Source of the DNA: Halomonas sp. ALS9
Lineage (GTDB): Bacteria; Pseudomonadota; Gammaproteobacteria; Pseudomonadales; Halomonadaceae
DNA length: 64,000 bases
Assembly (NCBI RefSeq): GCF_001651035.1
Contig: NZ_LXRG01000110.1
Location: forward strand, 418,486 to 482,485
Direction: 5' to 3'
Shown here in pieces: positions 7,166 through 15,535 of this stretch (its first letter is position 1; each line of letters begins with the position of its first letter). The translations under genes and the position numbers were made by a program. Below the pieces are notes generated by a model that did not search any database, was not told the origin of the DNA, and worked only from the letters and a program-made list of their open reading frames with translations.

Positions 7166-8302
7166 ATGAACTCCACTCGTAAGACGCTGACACTAGCCGT
7201 TGCGACGCTGGCTTTGCCTGCCATGGTCTCATCGGCACAGGCAGCAACATCATTCATCGCCAATTCGTTCTACGATCAACAACACCCTCACTCCCTTAAT
7301 GGTTATATCGAGTGGGCCGAAATGGTCAAGGAGCTCTCGAACGGCGAACTGCAACCCGAGGTATATACAGGCACCGTGCTGCTGGCACCACGCGCTAACC
7401 TGCAGGGTATTCAAGATAATATCGTTCAGGTTGCTCATCATGCCGCAATCTACACGCCTTCCGAAATGCCGGTGGCTAATGCCGTTCAGGAGTTAGGCTT
7501 TAACTATGACGATCCGCTGGTTGGCATCCTGGCGGTGACAGATTTCAGTCTGAATAATCCGACCCAGCTTGCCGAGTGGAAGGAGCTAGATATTGTCTAT
7601 CTAGGCGCCTATAACACGCCTTCCTATGTGCTGTTCTGCCGCGAGCCAGTGCGCAATCTAGAAGAGCTGCGCGGTAAGCGTATTCGTACCGCAGGCTCGA
7701 CGGTTTCTGCCTGGATTGAGCAAGCCGGGGGTACGCCGGTGAATGTGCCTTCCAGTGAGATGTACAGCGGTCTTGATCGAGGGTCTTTGGATTGTGCATC
7801 GAATGCAGCGAATGACTTGATTGATCGGTCTCTTTGGGAAGTTGCCGAGCACACGACGCTGCTGCCGACCGGGATGTATTGGTCTGGCCCTCAGTGGGGC
7901 TTCAACTCGGGCTTTTGGGCTAGCCTCAGCGATGAAGAGCGCGATGTCTTCAAAGAAGCAACTGCCAAAGCAATGACACGCATGATCGTCCAGTACCTCG
8001 GCGCTTCTGAAGCCGCACTAGAAGAAGCCGCTTCCCATGGCAACAACATCTATGAGCCTGAAGAAGACTTGATGGCGTCCGTGGAGGCTTTCCGCGATGA
8101 AGCCTTGGCCAATGTCTACGATAAAGCCCGTGATGAGTATGGCGTTGAAGACCCCGAGGCGCTGATTGATGATTTTATCGCGACCTACGCAAAGTGGGAT
8201 GCCTTACTTAGCGACGTTGACCGCGAAGACGAAGACGCATTGGCCAAACTGGCCATGGAAGAGATCTACAATAAGCTTCCTGCTGACTACGGCATCTATT
8301 AA
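7166..8302 (+). CDS. TRAP transporter substrate-binding protein (DctP type)
   Basis: A 378-residue periplasmic binding protein. Residues 1-26 are a signal peptide ending 'SSAQAA'. The body has the DctP features: 'LRGKRIRTAGSTVSAWIEQAGG' (with the conserved ligand-carboxylate arginine region) split into 'GKRIRTAG' and 'GGTPVNVPSSEMYSGLDRG', then 'DCASNAANDLIDRSLWEV'. It captures a ligand, usually an organic acid, for the DctQM permease encoded after the TetR gene. The C-terminal ~60 residues are acidic, as is common in moderate halophiles. The ligand cannot be predicted, but the downstream amidohydrolase suggests an amide, peptide or lactam-like compound. Confidence 0.85.
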   Translation: MNSTRKTLTLAVATLALPAMVSSAQAATSFIANSFYDQQHPHSLNGYIEWAEMVKELSNGELQPEVYTGTVLLAPRANLQGIQDNIVQVAHHAAIYTPSEMPVANAVQELGFNYDDPLVGILAVTDFSLNNPTQLAEWKELDIVYLGAYNTPSYVLFCREPVRNLEELRGKRIRTAGSTVSAWIEQAGGTPVNVPSSEMYSGLDRGSLDCASNAANDLIDRSLWEVAEHTTLLPTGMYWSGPQWGFNSGFWASLSDEERDVFKEATAKAMTRMIVQYLGASEAALEEAASHGNNIYEPEEDLMASVEAFRDEALANVYDKARDEYGVEDPEALIDDFIATYAKWDALLSDVDREDEDALAKLAMEEIYNKLPADYGIY

Positions 8303-8358
8303 CGCTGCAACACTTAGGCCGTCGCATTGAGGCGGCCTAGGCCAAATAAGGGTTCGCT

Positions 8359-8988
8359 ATGACGAAGCGACAGAATCAAGAAGAACGCTCACGCCAAACC
8401 CAGGCTCGGGTTACACAAGCGACGATCGAGTGCATTCTCGAGAAGGGCATTCGTGCTACTTCAACCGTGGATGTTGCTCGTTTGGCGGGCGTTTCCCGGG
8501 GCGCTTTAGTTCACCATTACCCTTCTAAGACATTATTGATGCAGGCGGCGCTTGAGGACTTGCTGAGTCGTGAAGTGGAAAGCGTAAGGGAGATGGCCAC
8601 GCACGTTAAGGCGGGAGAGCTCAACTTTGATAACTTGTTAGAGGCATTGCATGAGCACTTCAAGGGCGACCTTTATATGGTGACCCTCGAATACCTCACT
8701 AATGCGCGTACTGACCCCGATATCATGAAAGTGCTTGTGACCCTGGGCTCGAAGTTCAATGACTCTTTGGAGCAAATTTGGGAACAGTTGGTAGCCAGTG
8801 CCAGCCACACGTCACATCAGAATCGAGTCGCCCTGAATGCCACTCTGTGCATGATGCGAGGTATGGGGGCGCAAAGCATCTGGCGTGATGATCCTGAACT
8901 TTACCGCGATATGCTGCTGTTCTGGAAAGAGACCCTGTTAGAACTGGGCTTTTCTGCTCCGGATTCGAAGAGGGGCGAGCTCGCATGA
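8359..8988 (+). CDS. TetR/AcrR-family transcriptional regulator
   Basis: A 209-residue TetR-family protein. The DNA-binding domain is at about residues 8-60 ('STVDVARLAGVSRGALVHHY' is the HTH), followed by an all-helical ligand-binding domain. It sits between the binding protein and the DctQ gene of the TRAP system; its stop overlaps the DctQ start (ATGATG), so it is cotranscribed with the transporter and probably represses it in response to the substrate. No operator was identified. Confidence 0.88.
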   Translation: MTKRQNQEERSRQTQARVTQATIECILEKGIRATSTVDVARLAGVSRGALVHHYPSKTLLMQAALEDLLSREVESVREMATHVKAGELNFDNLLEALHEHFKGDLYMVTLEYLTNARTDPDIMKVLVTLGSKFNDSLEQIWEQLVASASHTSHQNRVALNATLCMMRGMGAQSIWRDDPELYRDMLLFWKETLLELGFSAPDSKRGELA

Positions 8989-9485
8989 TGGCCAAACACT
9001 TCGAATCACTGAGCCAGTGGGTCGCCAAAAGTGCCATGGTGCTAGCGGCACTCTTTCTGGTGTTGATGGCGCTGCATGTCTCGCTTGATGTAGGGCTGCG
9101 CTACCTATTCGGAAAGTCGTTTACCGGAACGCTAGAGTTTGTGTCTTTTTACTACATGGTCGCTGTCGTCTTTCTGCCACTCGCCTATGTAGAACTTCAG
9201 CGGGAACACATCAGTGTGGATGTGCTGGTGGGTAGGCTTCCGCCGGGTGCCCAGTTGGTGCTTTATCTGTTCGCGAGCTCCCTTGGGCTGCTTTATTTCG
9301 GCATGCTCTGCTACCAGAGCTATCTTGATGCGGTTCGCGCCACGGTTCGAATGGAAACTGCCATGGCCAATTTTACCTTCTACCTATGGCCCAGTCGCTG
9401 GGCGTTACCGGTTGGCTTCGCGGCAATGTGCCTGGCCATCCTCGCGAACATGATTAAGGCGCTGCAACAACGCCGAGCCCTCTAG
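8985..9485 (+). CDS. TRAP transporter small permease (DctQ type)
   Basis: A 166-residue protein with four predicted membrane segments (about residues 15-37, 50-70, 85-110, 130-155). The DctQ family signs are 'VSLDVGLRYLFGKSFTGTLEF' around residues 28-48 and 'QREHISVDVLVGRLP'. It forms the small membrane subunit that pairs with DctM and receives the DctP binding protein. It starts within the TetR stop codon and ends 10 bases before dctM. Confidence 0.88.
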   Translation: MMAKHFESLSQWVAKSAMVLAALFLVLMALHVSLDVGLRYLFGKSFTGTLEFVSFYYMVAVVFLPLAYVELQREHISVDVLVGRLPPGAQLVLYLFASSLGLLYFGMLCYQSYLDAVRATVRMETAMANFTFYLWPSRWALPVGFAAMCLAILANMIKALQQRRAL

Positions 9486-9495
9486 GAGTTTCCTA

Positions 9496-10803
9496 ATGAG
9501 TAATATCGAGATAGGCGTGGCAGGCATTGCCATCGCCTTGGCCCTTATCGCCCTGCGCGTGCCAATCGGCGTTGCCTTGGGTTTAGTGTCGATTATCGGC
9601 ATTGGCGAAATGACCAGCATGCGCGTGGCCTGGGGCATGATTTCTGCCACGCCGTTTGACTTTGCGGGCACCTGGGAACTGACCGCCGCACCTATGTTTC
9701 TGTTTATGGGTTATTTGTGTACCAGCACGAATATGACCCAAGGCCTGTTTCATGCCATGCGCCTTTATTTGGCGCGCCTGCCCGGTGGTTTGGCAGTTTC
9801 CAGCGTTATGGCCTCTGCCTTCTTTGCCGCTGCCTCGGGCTCCAGCGTGGCTACATCGGCGGCCATGTCGCGTATCGCTGTACCCGAAATGCTCAAGCAT
9901 AACTACGACAAGGGGCTGGCTACCGGCACCGTTGCCGCATCGGGAACACTCGGCTCGCTGATTCCCCCAAGCGTGCTGCTGGTGCTCTATGGCGTTTATG
10001 CCCAGGTGTCGGTAGGGCAGCTGTTTATGGCGGGTTTTATTCCCGGGGTACTTTCCGCGCTGCTTTATATCGCCATGATTATGGTGCGCACCAAGCTTAA
10101 TCCCAGCCTGGCGGGCAACACCGACGTGCGCTCTAGCTGGAGCGAAAAGTGGGATGCCTTTAAGCATATCTGGCCGTTGCCCCTGCTGATCGGCTCAGTA
10201 CTTGGCGGGATCTTTCTGGGTGTTTTCTCACCTACCGAAGCCGGGGCCGTGGGGACTTCTATCGCTGCGCTGATCGCCTTGGCGCGCCGCACGCTAACTT
10301 TTTCAGCCATTCGGGAAGCGTTGATTCGTACGGCGGTGAGCACGGCAAGCATCTTCATTATTCTCATTGGGTCGCTGTTTTTCACCCGTTTTCTAGCCAT
10401 GAGTGGCGTACCCGCCGCTTTTTCTGAGTTGATTCTTGGCGTCAGTACTGAGACCTGGTGGATCATTCTCGCGGTAGCACTGATTTATCTGGTGCTGGGG
10501 ATGTTTATCGACTCCATTGGCCTGCTGCTGCTCACTCTGCCGTTAATCCTGCCCTTAATAGAGGGCGCTGACCTTAACTTGATCTGGTTCGGGATCATCG
10601 TCGTCAAGCTGCTTGAAGTGGGGCTGGTTACCCCGCCTATCGGGCTCAATGTGTATGTCATCAAAGGTGCCCTGGGCAATAGCGTCACCCTGTCAGAGGT
10701 GTTCAAGGGCGTAGCCTGGTTCATCGTCATGGATATTGTCGCCCTGTTATTGATCGTGCTGATTCCAGCGCTTTCGCTCTACCTGCCGCAAAAAATGTTT
10801 TAA
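9496..10803 (+). CDS. TRAP transporter large permease (DctM type)
   Basis: A 435-residue, about 12-helix protein of the DctM family. Diagnostic stretches are 'ALRVPIGVALGLVSIIG', 'AAPMFLFMGYLCTSTNM', 'FFAAASGSSVATSAAMSRI', 'GTVAASGTLGSLIPPSVLLV' and 'FSPTEAGAVGTSIAALIAL'. It carries out sodium- or proton-driven import of the ligand delivered by the binding protein. It follows dctQ closely and precedes the amidohydrolase gene, suggesting one operon for uptake and hydrolysis. Confidence 0.9.
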   Translation: MSNIEIGVAGIAIALALIALRVPIGVALGLVSIIGIGEMTSMRVAWGMISATPFDFAGTWELTAAPMFLFMGYLCTSTNMTQGLFHAMRLYLARLPGGLAVSSVMASAFFAAASGSSVATSAAMSRIAVPEMLKHNYDKGLATGTVAASGTLGSLIPPSVLLVLYGVYAQVSVGQLFMAGFIPGVLSALLYIAMIMVRTKLNPSLAGNTDVRSSWSEKWDAFKHIWPLPLLIGSVLGGIFLGVFSPTEAGAVGTSIAALIALARRTLTFSAIREALIRTAVSTASIFIILIGSLFFTRFLAMSGVPAAFSELILGVSTETWWIILAVALIYLVLGMFIDSIGLLLLTLPLILPLIEGADLNLIWFGIIVVKLLEVGLVTPPIGLNVYVIKGALGNSVTLSEVFKGVAWFIVMDIVALLLIVLIPALSLYLPQKMF

Positions 10804-10814
10804 CGCCACTTTCT

Positions 10815-10842
10815 CAAGAACGCTCACAAGAACGCTCACAAG
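10815..10842 (+). repeat. 12-bp tandem duplication between dctM and the amidohydrolase gene
   Basis: CAAGAACGCTCA occurs twice exactly in tandem (10815-10826 and 10827-10838), and the third unit starts CAAGGA, supplying the ribosome binding region (AAGGA) of the next gene. The duplication looks like a recent slippage product. Confidence 0.8.
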
Positions 10843-10850
10843 GAATACTC

Positions 10851-12077
10851 ATGACAACGACACGCTTTATCAATGCCAACGTTATCGACACGCGCAATGG
10901 AAAGGTTCTCGCCAACCAGCAGGTGCGCATTCAGGAGGGGCGTATCACCGATGTTAGTGATTCACCGCTAGAGGGCAGTGATGATCAAATCATCGATATT
11001 AAGGGCCACTTCCTGATGCCCGGCCTGGTTGATTCGCATGTCCACGTCACGGCTATCACGCCCAATTTTGCCCTGCTTGAAACGCTTTCGCCTTTCTATG
11101 TCGGTGCCAAATCAAGCGAGTTGATGGAAGCCATGTTGATGCGTGGATTCACTACCGTACGCGACGCTGGCGGGGCAGATTACGGCTTAGCGAAGGCGGT
11201 CGATGAAGGGGCGCTGATTGGTCCGCGCATCATGTACGCAGGCAATGCTCTTTCCCAGACCGGCGGTCATGCCGACATGCGCGGCCCAGGCCAGCAAACC
11301 TTTGAAGGCTGCTTCTGTTGCGCGGGTTTAGGTCGCGTTTGCGATGGTGTCAGTGAAGTACGCCGGGCCGCCCGGGATGAAATTCGCAAGGGGGCCACTC
11401 AGATTAAGATTATGGCCTCTGGTGGCGTTTCTTCACCCACCGACCGTATCGACAGCACACAATTTTCGCTTGAGGAAATTGACGCCATTGTGGAAGAAGC
11501 CACCGCTGCCAATATTCACACCATGGCGCATGCTTATACGGCGCGGGCTATCAACCGGCTTATTCCACGTGGGGTCAAGACCATTGAGCACGGCAATCTT
11601 ATGGACGAAGAGAGCTGCCGACTATTTCTTGAGCACAACGCCTACCTCACGCCGACGCTCTGCACCTATGATGCCCTAGCAAAAGAAGGTGTGGAGGCGG
11701 GGATGGCCGAGCACCTGCAGCGCAAGGTTTATGACGTTTTGGATGCGGGTGGCAAGGCGCTGGAGATGGCACAACGATACGGCGTTAAAATGCTCTACGG
11801 CTCTGACCTGCTGGGTCGGATGCAGCGTCATCAGCTCAATGAGTTCAATTTACGTAAAGACGTGGTGCCCACCGACGAGCTGATTCGTGCAGCGACAAGC
11901 CACGCCGCCGACGCCTATGGGCACACAGGAGATTTTGGCGAGATTATTCCTGGCGCAAGGGGGGACGTTATCGTGCTCAAAGACAATCCTTTAGATGATA
12001 TTAATGTTCTTACTCAGCCGGATGATCAGCTCATGCTAATTATGAAAGGGGGAGTGGCTTATAAAAATGTACTCTAG
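10851..12077 (+). CDS. Metal-dependent amidohydrolase (imidazolonepropionase-like subfamily)
   Basis: A 408-residue amidohydrolase-superfamily enzyme with a binuclear metal site: 'DSHVHV' (HxH, ~63), 'QIKIMASGGV' (the lysine that is normally carboxylated, ~185), 'MAHAYT' (~223), 'IEHGN' (~244) and 'LYGSDLLG' (metal aspartate, ~318). Relatives hydrolyse N-acyl or peptide bonds, for example Xaa-Pro or Xaa-Lys/Arg dipeptides. It has no signal peptide, so it acts in the cytoplasm, presumably on the TRAP substrate since it is the last gene of that cluster. A cysteine-rich insert 'EGCFCCAGLGRVCDG' (~147-161) is unusual. The exact substrate is not predictable. Confidence 0.82.
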   Translation: MTTTRFINANVIDTRNGKVLANQQVRIQEGRITDVSDSPLEGSDDQIIDIKGHFLMPGLVDSHVHVTAITPNFALLETLSPFYVGAKSSELMEAMLMRGFTTVRDAGGADYGLAKAVDEGALIGPRIMYAGNALSQTGGHADMRGPGQQTFEGCFCCAGLGRVCDGVSEVRRAARDEIRKGATQIKIMASGGVSSPTDRIDSTQFSLEEIDAIVEEATAANIHTMAHAYTARAINRLIPRGVKTIEHGNLMDEESCRLFLEHNAYLTPTLCTYDALAKEGVEAGMAEHLQRKVYDVLDAGGKALEMAQRYGVKMLYGSDLLGRMQRHQLNEFNLRKDVVPTDELIRAATSHAADAYGHTGDFGEIIPGARGDVIVLKDNPLDDINVLTQPDDQLMLIMKGGVAYKNVL

Positions 12078-12102
12078 TCAGGGTTAATAGCGCGGAATGA
12101 AT

Positions 12103-12167
12103 CGGCCACTAAACGTTGTCAAAGCAAAGCAAAACGAAAAAAACCAAAACAATACGTTTAGTGGCCG
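12103..12167. repeat. 14-bp perfect inverted repeat with A-rich loop
   Basis: CGGCCACTAAACGT (12103-12116) is repeated in inverted form as ACGTTTAGTGGCCG (12154-12167), with a 37-base purine/A-rich loop. It lies 26 bases after the amidohydrolase stop, between convergent genes. It may work as a bidirectional terminator or be a small mobile-repeat relic; the loop is too long for a classic terminator. Confidence 0.75.
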
Positions 12168-12333
12168 TTCAAGGCAGATGCCAATTTGCCACTTACAATA
12201 TCGAAAAGATCCTGGTGTAGAGTGCGCAATCTCGGCCATCTCAACATCTAGCTGGTTGTCTGTATCGATAATGGTGATCAGTGAAATGACGCTATCGATA
12301 GGTTGCACTAGGTTAGTGGACTGGGGTGGGTAC

Positions 12334-13053
12334 TCACGTTACGGCATGATGATTGAGCAGGCGGTCATACTCGTTCTTGACCACTGAGTAGCACTCGCAA
12401 ACGCGCGCCTCCAGGCCTGGCCTGTCGATTACCGTAATATGACCCCGGTTGTAAGAAATCAGGCCTGCCCGCTGAAGCTTACCCGCCGCCTCAGTGACTC
12501 CTTCACGACGAACGCCTAGCATATTGGCAATTAATTCGTGAGTCATGAGCAGTTCATTGCTGTGCAGCCGGTCAAGGCTGAGTAGCAGCCAGCGGCATAG
12601 CTGTTTGTCGAGGCTGTGATGACGGTTGCATACGGCGGTCTGCGCCATCTGGGTGAGTAAAGCCTGGGTATAGCGCAGCAGCAGGCGCTGCATAGAACCC
12701 GCGCGATAAAACTCGTTTTTAAGCAGTTGCCCCTTGAGCCGATAAGCCTGCCCCGCACTCTGAACGATCGCTCGGCTAGGCGTCGTTTCACCGCCCATAA
12801 ACAGCGATACGCCAACGACGCCTTCATAGCCGACCACGGCGATTTCCGTCGAGGCGCCATCTTCCATCACGCAAAGCAGTGAAACGATGGCATCAAGAGG
12901 AAAGTAGACATGGCTCATTTGCTTGCCTGATTCAGACAGCGATTGTCCCAGCGTGAGCGTCACCTTCTCAAAACTTGGCAATAAATGGGTTAATTCTTCT
13001 TCGGTCAGCAGTCTAAGTAGAGAATTCTGCTGCAAATTTTCAGTTTTTAGCAT
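12334..13053 (-). CDS. Crp/Fnr-family transcriptional regulator
   Basis: A 239-residue Crp/Fnr-type protein: an N-terminal cyclic-nucleotide-binding-like beta barrel (about 20-135, 'VYFPLDAIVSLLCVMEDG') and a C-terminal winged HTH (about 160-225, 'LMTHELIANMLGVRREGVTEA'). The family glycine/arginine ligand pattern for cAMP is not evident and there is no N-terminal Fnr cysteine cluster, so the signal is unknown. The ATG at 13053 is preceded by GAGAGGATTTCT. It is divergent from the GGDEF-EAL gene. Confidence 0.85.
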   Translation of the reverse strand: MLKTENLQQNSLLRLLTEEELTHLLPSFEKVTLTLGQSLSESGKQMSHVYFPLDAIVSLLCVMEDGASTEIAVVGYEGVVGVSLFMGGETTPSRAIVQSAGQAYRLKGQLLKNEFYRAGSMQRLLLRYTQALLTQMAQTAVCNRHHSLDKQLCRWLLLSLDRLHSNELLMTHELIANMLGVRREGVTEAAGKLQRAGLISYNRGHITVIDRPGLEARVCECYSVVKNEYDRLLNHHAVT

Positions 13054-13500
13054 AGAAATCCTCTCTCTATTGCTGGCTGTCGCGCAGTTGCTCAGCGAAA
13101 TAATATTCATATATATCAAAAGCATATAATTATATGGGTAAATTGTAGAGCACAGCGCAGCCGAGACTGTACGCTACCGAACATACAGGAGTATCACCAT
13201 ACTGAGATAACACGAATCGTATGGTTTAAAAGTAGGTTTTTTTCGAATATTTCATCACCTAATGTACGCCAGCGCACATTCAGTTGCGGAGCAAACGTGT
13301 AGCGTTAAATTAACTGAGGCAAGGGATATGCCAGTACAGGATGTTCCACTTTGCGCTGCAATCCACTATGCGATGCAAAGAGCGCAGCGTTTTTATTTTC
13401 AAATCTTCAAGCTAAGACCGGCTTCTTCATTGGCCACGAAAAGATTCCTCTCAGTTTTTTAAAAGGGGGAGGCTCCCGTTATAGGGTAAGGAGCGAGTAA
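13054..13500. other. Divergent intergenic region, Crp/Fnr gene to GGDEF-EAL gene
   Basis: No gene is convincingly supported. The segment is AT-rich and includes a perfect 14-bp palindrome CATATAATTATATG at 13131-13144, a possible operator or promoter for the Crp/Fnr gene. A clear ribosome binding site (AAGGAGCGAGTAA) precedes the start at 13501. Confidence 0.55.
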
Positions 13501-15348
13501 ATGGCGCTGGAGCATTCCATACTGAGTATTAACTGCCTAAAAGAAGGCATGCACACACACGAAGATACCGCCGAGCAGGATCATATAGACACGCGATTGC
13601 ATATCGCCGAAGCTGCCCTGCAGGACGCAATGGAGTGGGCTCAAGCGACATTAAACTCAATCGGCGATGCCGTGATTACGACCGACATAGAGTACCGTGT
13701 TACCTACCTAAACCGCGTTGCTGAACAGTTGACTGGCTGGTTGAGTCTGGATGCGATTGGCAAACCCTTGTCGCAGGTGCTTACGCTCGTCGATGGCCAT
13801 ACGTTGCTTGCCGCTACTAACCCTGCGCAGCGTGCCATAGATGAAAACCGCACCGTCGGGCTCGCGATGGACTGCGTACTGATTCGCAAGGACGGTAGCC
13901 AGTTGAAGATAGAAGACTCTGCGGCGCCCATCCAAGGCCGTGACGGCTGCATCAAGGGGGCGGTGATCGTATTTCATGATGCCTGCCAGTCGCCTGTTCA
14001 GTCGTCGCAGCTGGCCTATCAGGCGCAGCATGATTCACTCACCGGGCTGCCCAATCGTGTTCTGCTTTCCGAGCGCCTTTCCTGGGCCATTGGGCTAGCA
14101 AAACGGCATCAGCATCAGGTGGCGCTCATATATCTGGATCTTGATGCTTTCAAGCCTATCAATGATTCGCTTGGCCATGCGGTAGGCGACGCTCTATTAC
14201 AGTCGGTCGCTGCTCGCCTTAGTGAATGTATCCGCGACACAGACACGATATGCCGGCAGGGCGGCGATGAGTTTGTAGTGTTGCTAAGTGAAATTGCAAA
14301 GCCACAAGATGCTGCCAAGATGGCAGAAAAAATGCTTAGTGTGTTGGCTACACCCTATCGAATCGATACCCACGAACTGCGCATTACCACCAGTATCGGC
14401 ATTAGCCTCTATCCTGATCACGGTACCGATGCTCGTACGCTGCTCAATAATGCCGATACGGCTATGTATTACGCCAAGAGTAGCGGCTGCAATCATTACC
14501 AGCTTTTCAGAACTGATATGAATGCACAGAGAGAGCAACGTCGCGATATTGAACTTCAACTGCATCGAGCGCTGAAGGAAGATGGCCTGTTTCTCGATTT
14601 CCAACCCCGAATAGATATCACAACGGGTTATTTGTGTAGTGCCGAAGCGTTGGTGCGATGGCGCAATCCTATCTTGGGCCTTGTGCAGCCTTTGGCGTTT
14701 CTGCCTGTCGCAGAGGCCCGCGGCCTTATCGGCCCTATTGGCCACTGGGTGCTGCTTGAGACTTGCCGACAGTTGCAGGCATGGCGAGCGCAGGGCGTTG
14801 AAATCGTCCCTATCGCTGTAAATTTGTCGGCTATAGAACTGCGCGATAAGTCATTGCCTGCGCGTATTGACGGCATATTGTCTGAGACAGGGCTAGCAGC
14901 ACATTTTCTAGAGCTGGAGGTGACCGAAAGCAGCCTTATGTCTTATGAACACGATGCATCAATAGCAACACTGATAGAGTTGAGTCATCTAGGTATACGC
15001 ATTGCTATTGACGACTTCGGCTCGGGGAGTGCCAGCCTGAAACGCTTGAAATGCTTTCCTCTCGACACGCTCAATATTGCCCCCTGTTTTGTTAATGACA
15101 TGCTCGATAGCTTCGAAAATACCAGTTTCATCAATGCCCTTATCAACTTTGGCCAGAACCTGGCCTTACGGGTCATTGCCAAAGGTGTTGAGACTCAAGC
15201 ACAGCTGGATCATCTCACGCTGCAGGGTTGCGATGGCGCCCAAGGCTTTCTGTTCAGTAAACCGCTGTCGGCAACAGATTTCCGCGCACTACTCAGCCCC
15301 GAAAGGCCTAAATGGCCGCTTCGCCATTTGAATGTTGAGCTTACCTAA
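13501..15348 (+). CDS. PAS-GGDEF-EAL protein (diguanylate cyclase, EAL domain probably inactive)
   Basis: A 615-residue cytoplasmic signalling protein: PAS domain at about 45-155, GGDEF at about 175-335, EAL at about 360-600. The GGDEF domain is complete: 'DLDAFKPINDSLGH', the motif 'RQGGDEFVVLL' at ~250, and an inhibitory I-site 'RDTD' five residues before it, so it should make cyclic di-GMP under product control. In the EAL domain the signature 'EALVRW', 'VNLS', 'LEVTES' and 'DDFGSG' remain. However, the usual 'LKID' is 'LNIAP' and 'AEGVET' is 'AKGVET', removing the conserved lysine and a metal-site glutamate. No transmembrane segment is seen. The PAS ligand is unknown. Confidence 0.88.
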   Translation: MALEHSILSINCLKEGMHTHEDTAEQDHIDTRLHIAEAALQDAMEWAQATLNSIGDAVITTDIEYRVTYLNRVAEQLTGWLSLDAIGKPLSQVLTLVDGHTLLAATNPAQRAIDENRTVGLAMDCVLIRKDGSQLKIEDSAAPIQGRDGCIKGAVIVFHDACQSPVQSSQLAYQAQHDSLTGLPNRVLLSERLSWAIGLAKRHQHQVALIYLDLDAFKPINDSLGHAVGDALLQSVAARLSECIRDTDTICRQGGDEFVVLLSEIAKPQDAAKMAEKMLSVLATPYRIDTHELRITTSIGISLYPDHGTDARTLLNNADTAMYYAKSSGCNHYQLFRTDMNAQREQRRDIELQLHRALKEDGLFLDFQPRIDITTGYLCSAEALVRWRNPILGLVQPLAFLPVAEARGLIGPIGHWVLLETCRQLQAWRAQGVEIVPIAVNLSAIELRDKSLPARIDGILSETGLAAHFLELEVTESSLMSYEHDASIATLIELSHLGIRIAIDDFGSGSASLKRLKCFPLDTLNIAPCFVNDMLDSFENTSFINALINFGQNLALRVIAKGVETQAQLDHLTLQGCDGAQGFLFSKPLSATDFRALLSPERPKWPLRHLNVELT

Positions 15349-15465
15349 GGCACTCAACTGCCTACCTCGTAAACACCCGCTCATTTTTATGAGCACTGTG
15401 AAGCGTTAAAAACCCCGCACAATGCGATTGAAAGCGACTATTCAAAAGCGCTATCATGAATACTA

Positions 15466-15482
15466 ATAACAACGATTATCAT
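15466..15482 (-). promoter_or_regulatory. Putative Fur box upstream of siderophore receptor
   Basis: On the minus strand, ATGATAATCGTTGTTAT matches about 12 of 15 positions of the ATGATAATCATTATC part of the Fur consensus. It lies 54 bases upstream of a TonB-dependent receptor gene, where iron-dependent repression would be expected. Confidence 0.6.
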
Positions 15483-15535
15483 GATTCTTATTGCTCTGCT
15501 TTCTCTTTGCTCCCAATTCCAACTGAGATTACATC

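Noticed and set aside
7250..7852. Open frames on the minus strand inside the TRAP binding-protein gene
   Set aside because: They are antisense to a full-length gene with clear family motifs and signal peptide.
12097..12387. A 96-codon open frame over the inverted repeat
   Set aside because: It runs through the palindrome and into the 3' end of the Crp/Fnr gene, with no protein-like features.
13262..13462. A 66-codon open frame between the Crp/Fnr and GGDEF-EAL genes
   Set aside because: No ribosome binding site, no recognisable family and unremarkable composition; treated as chance.
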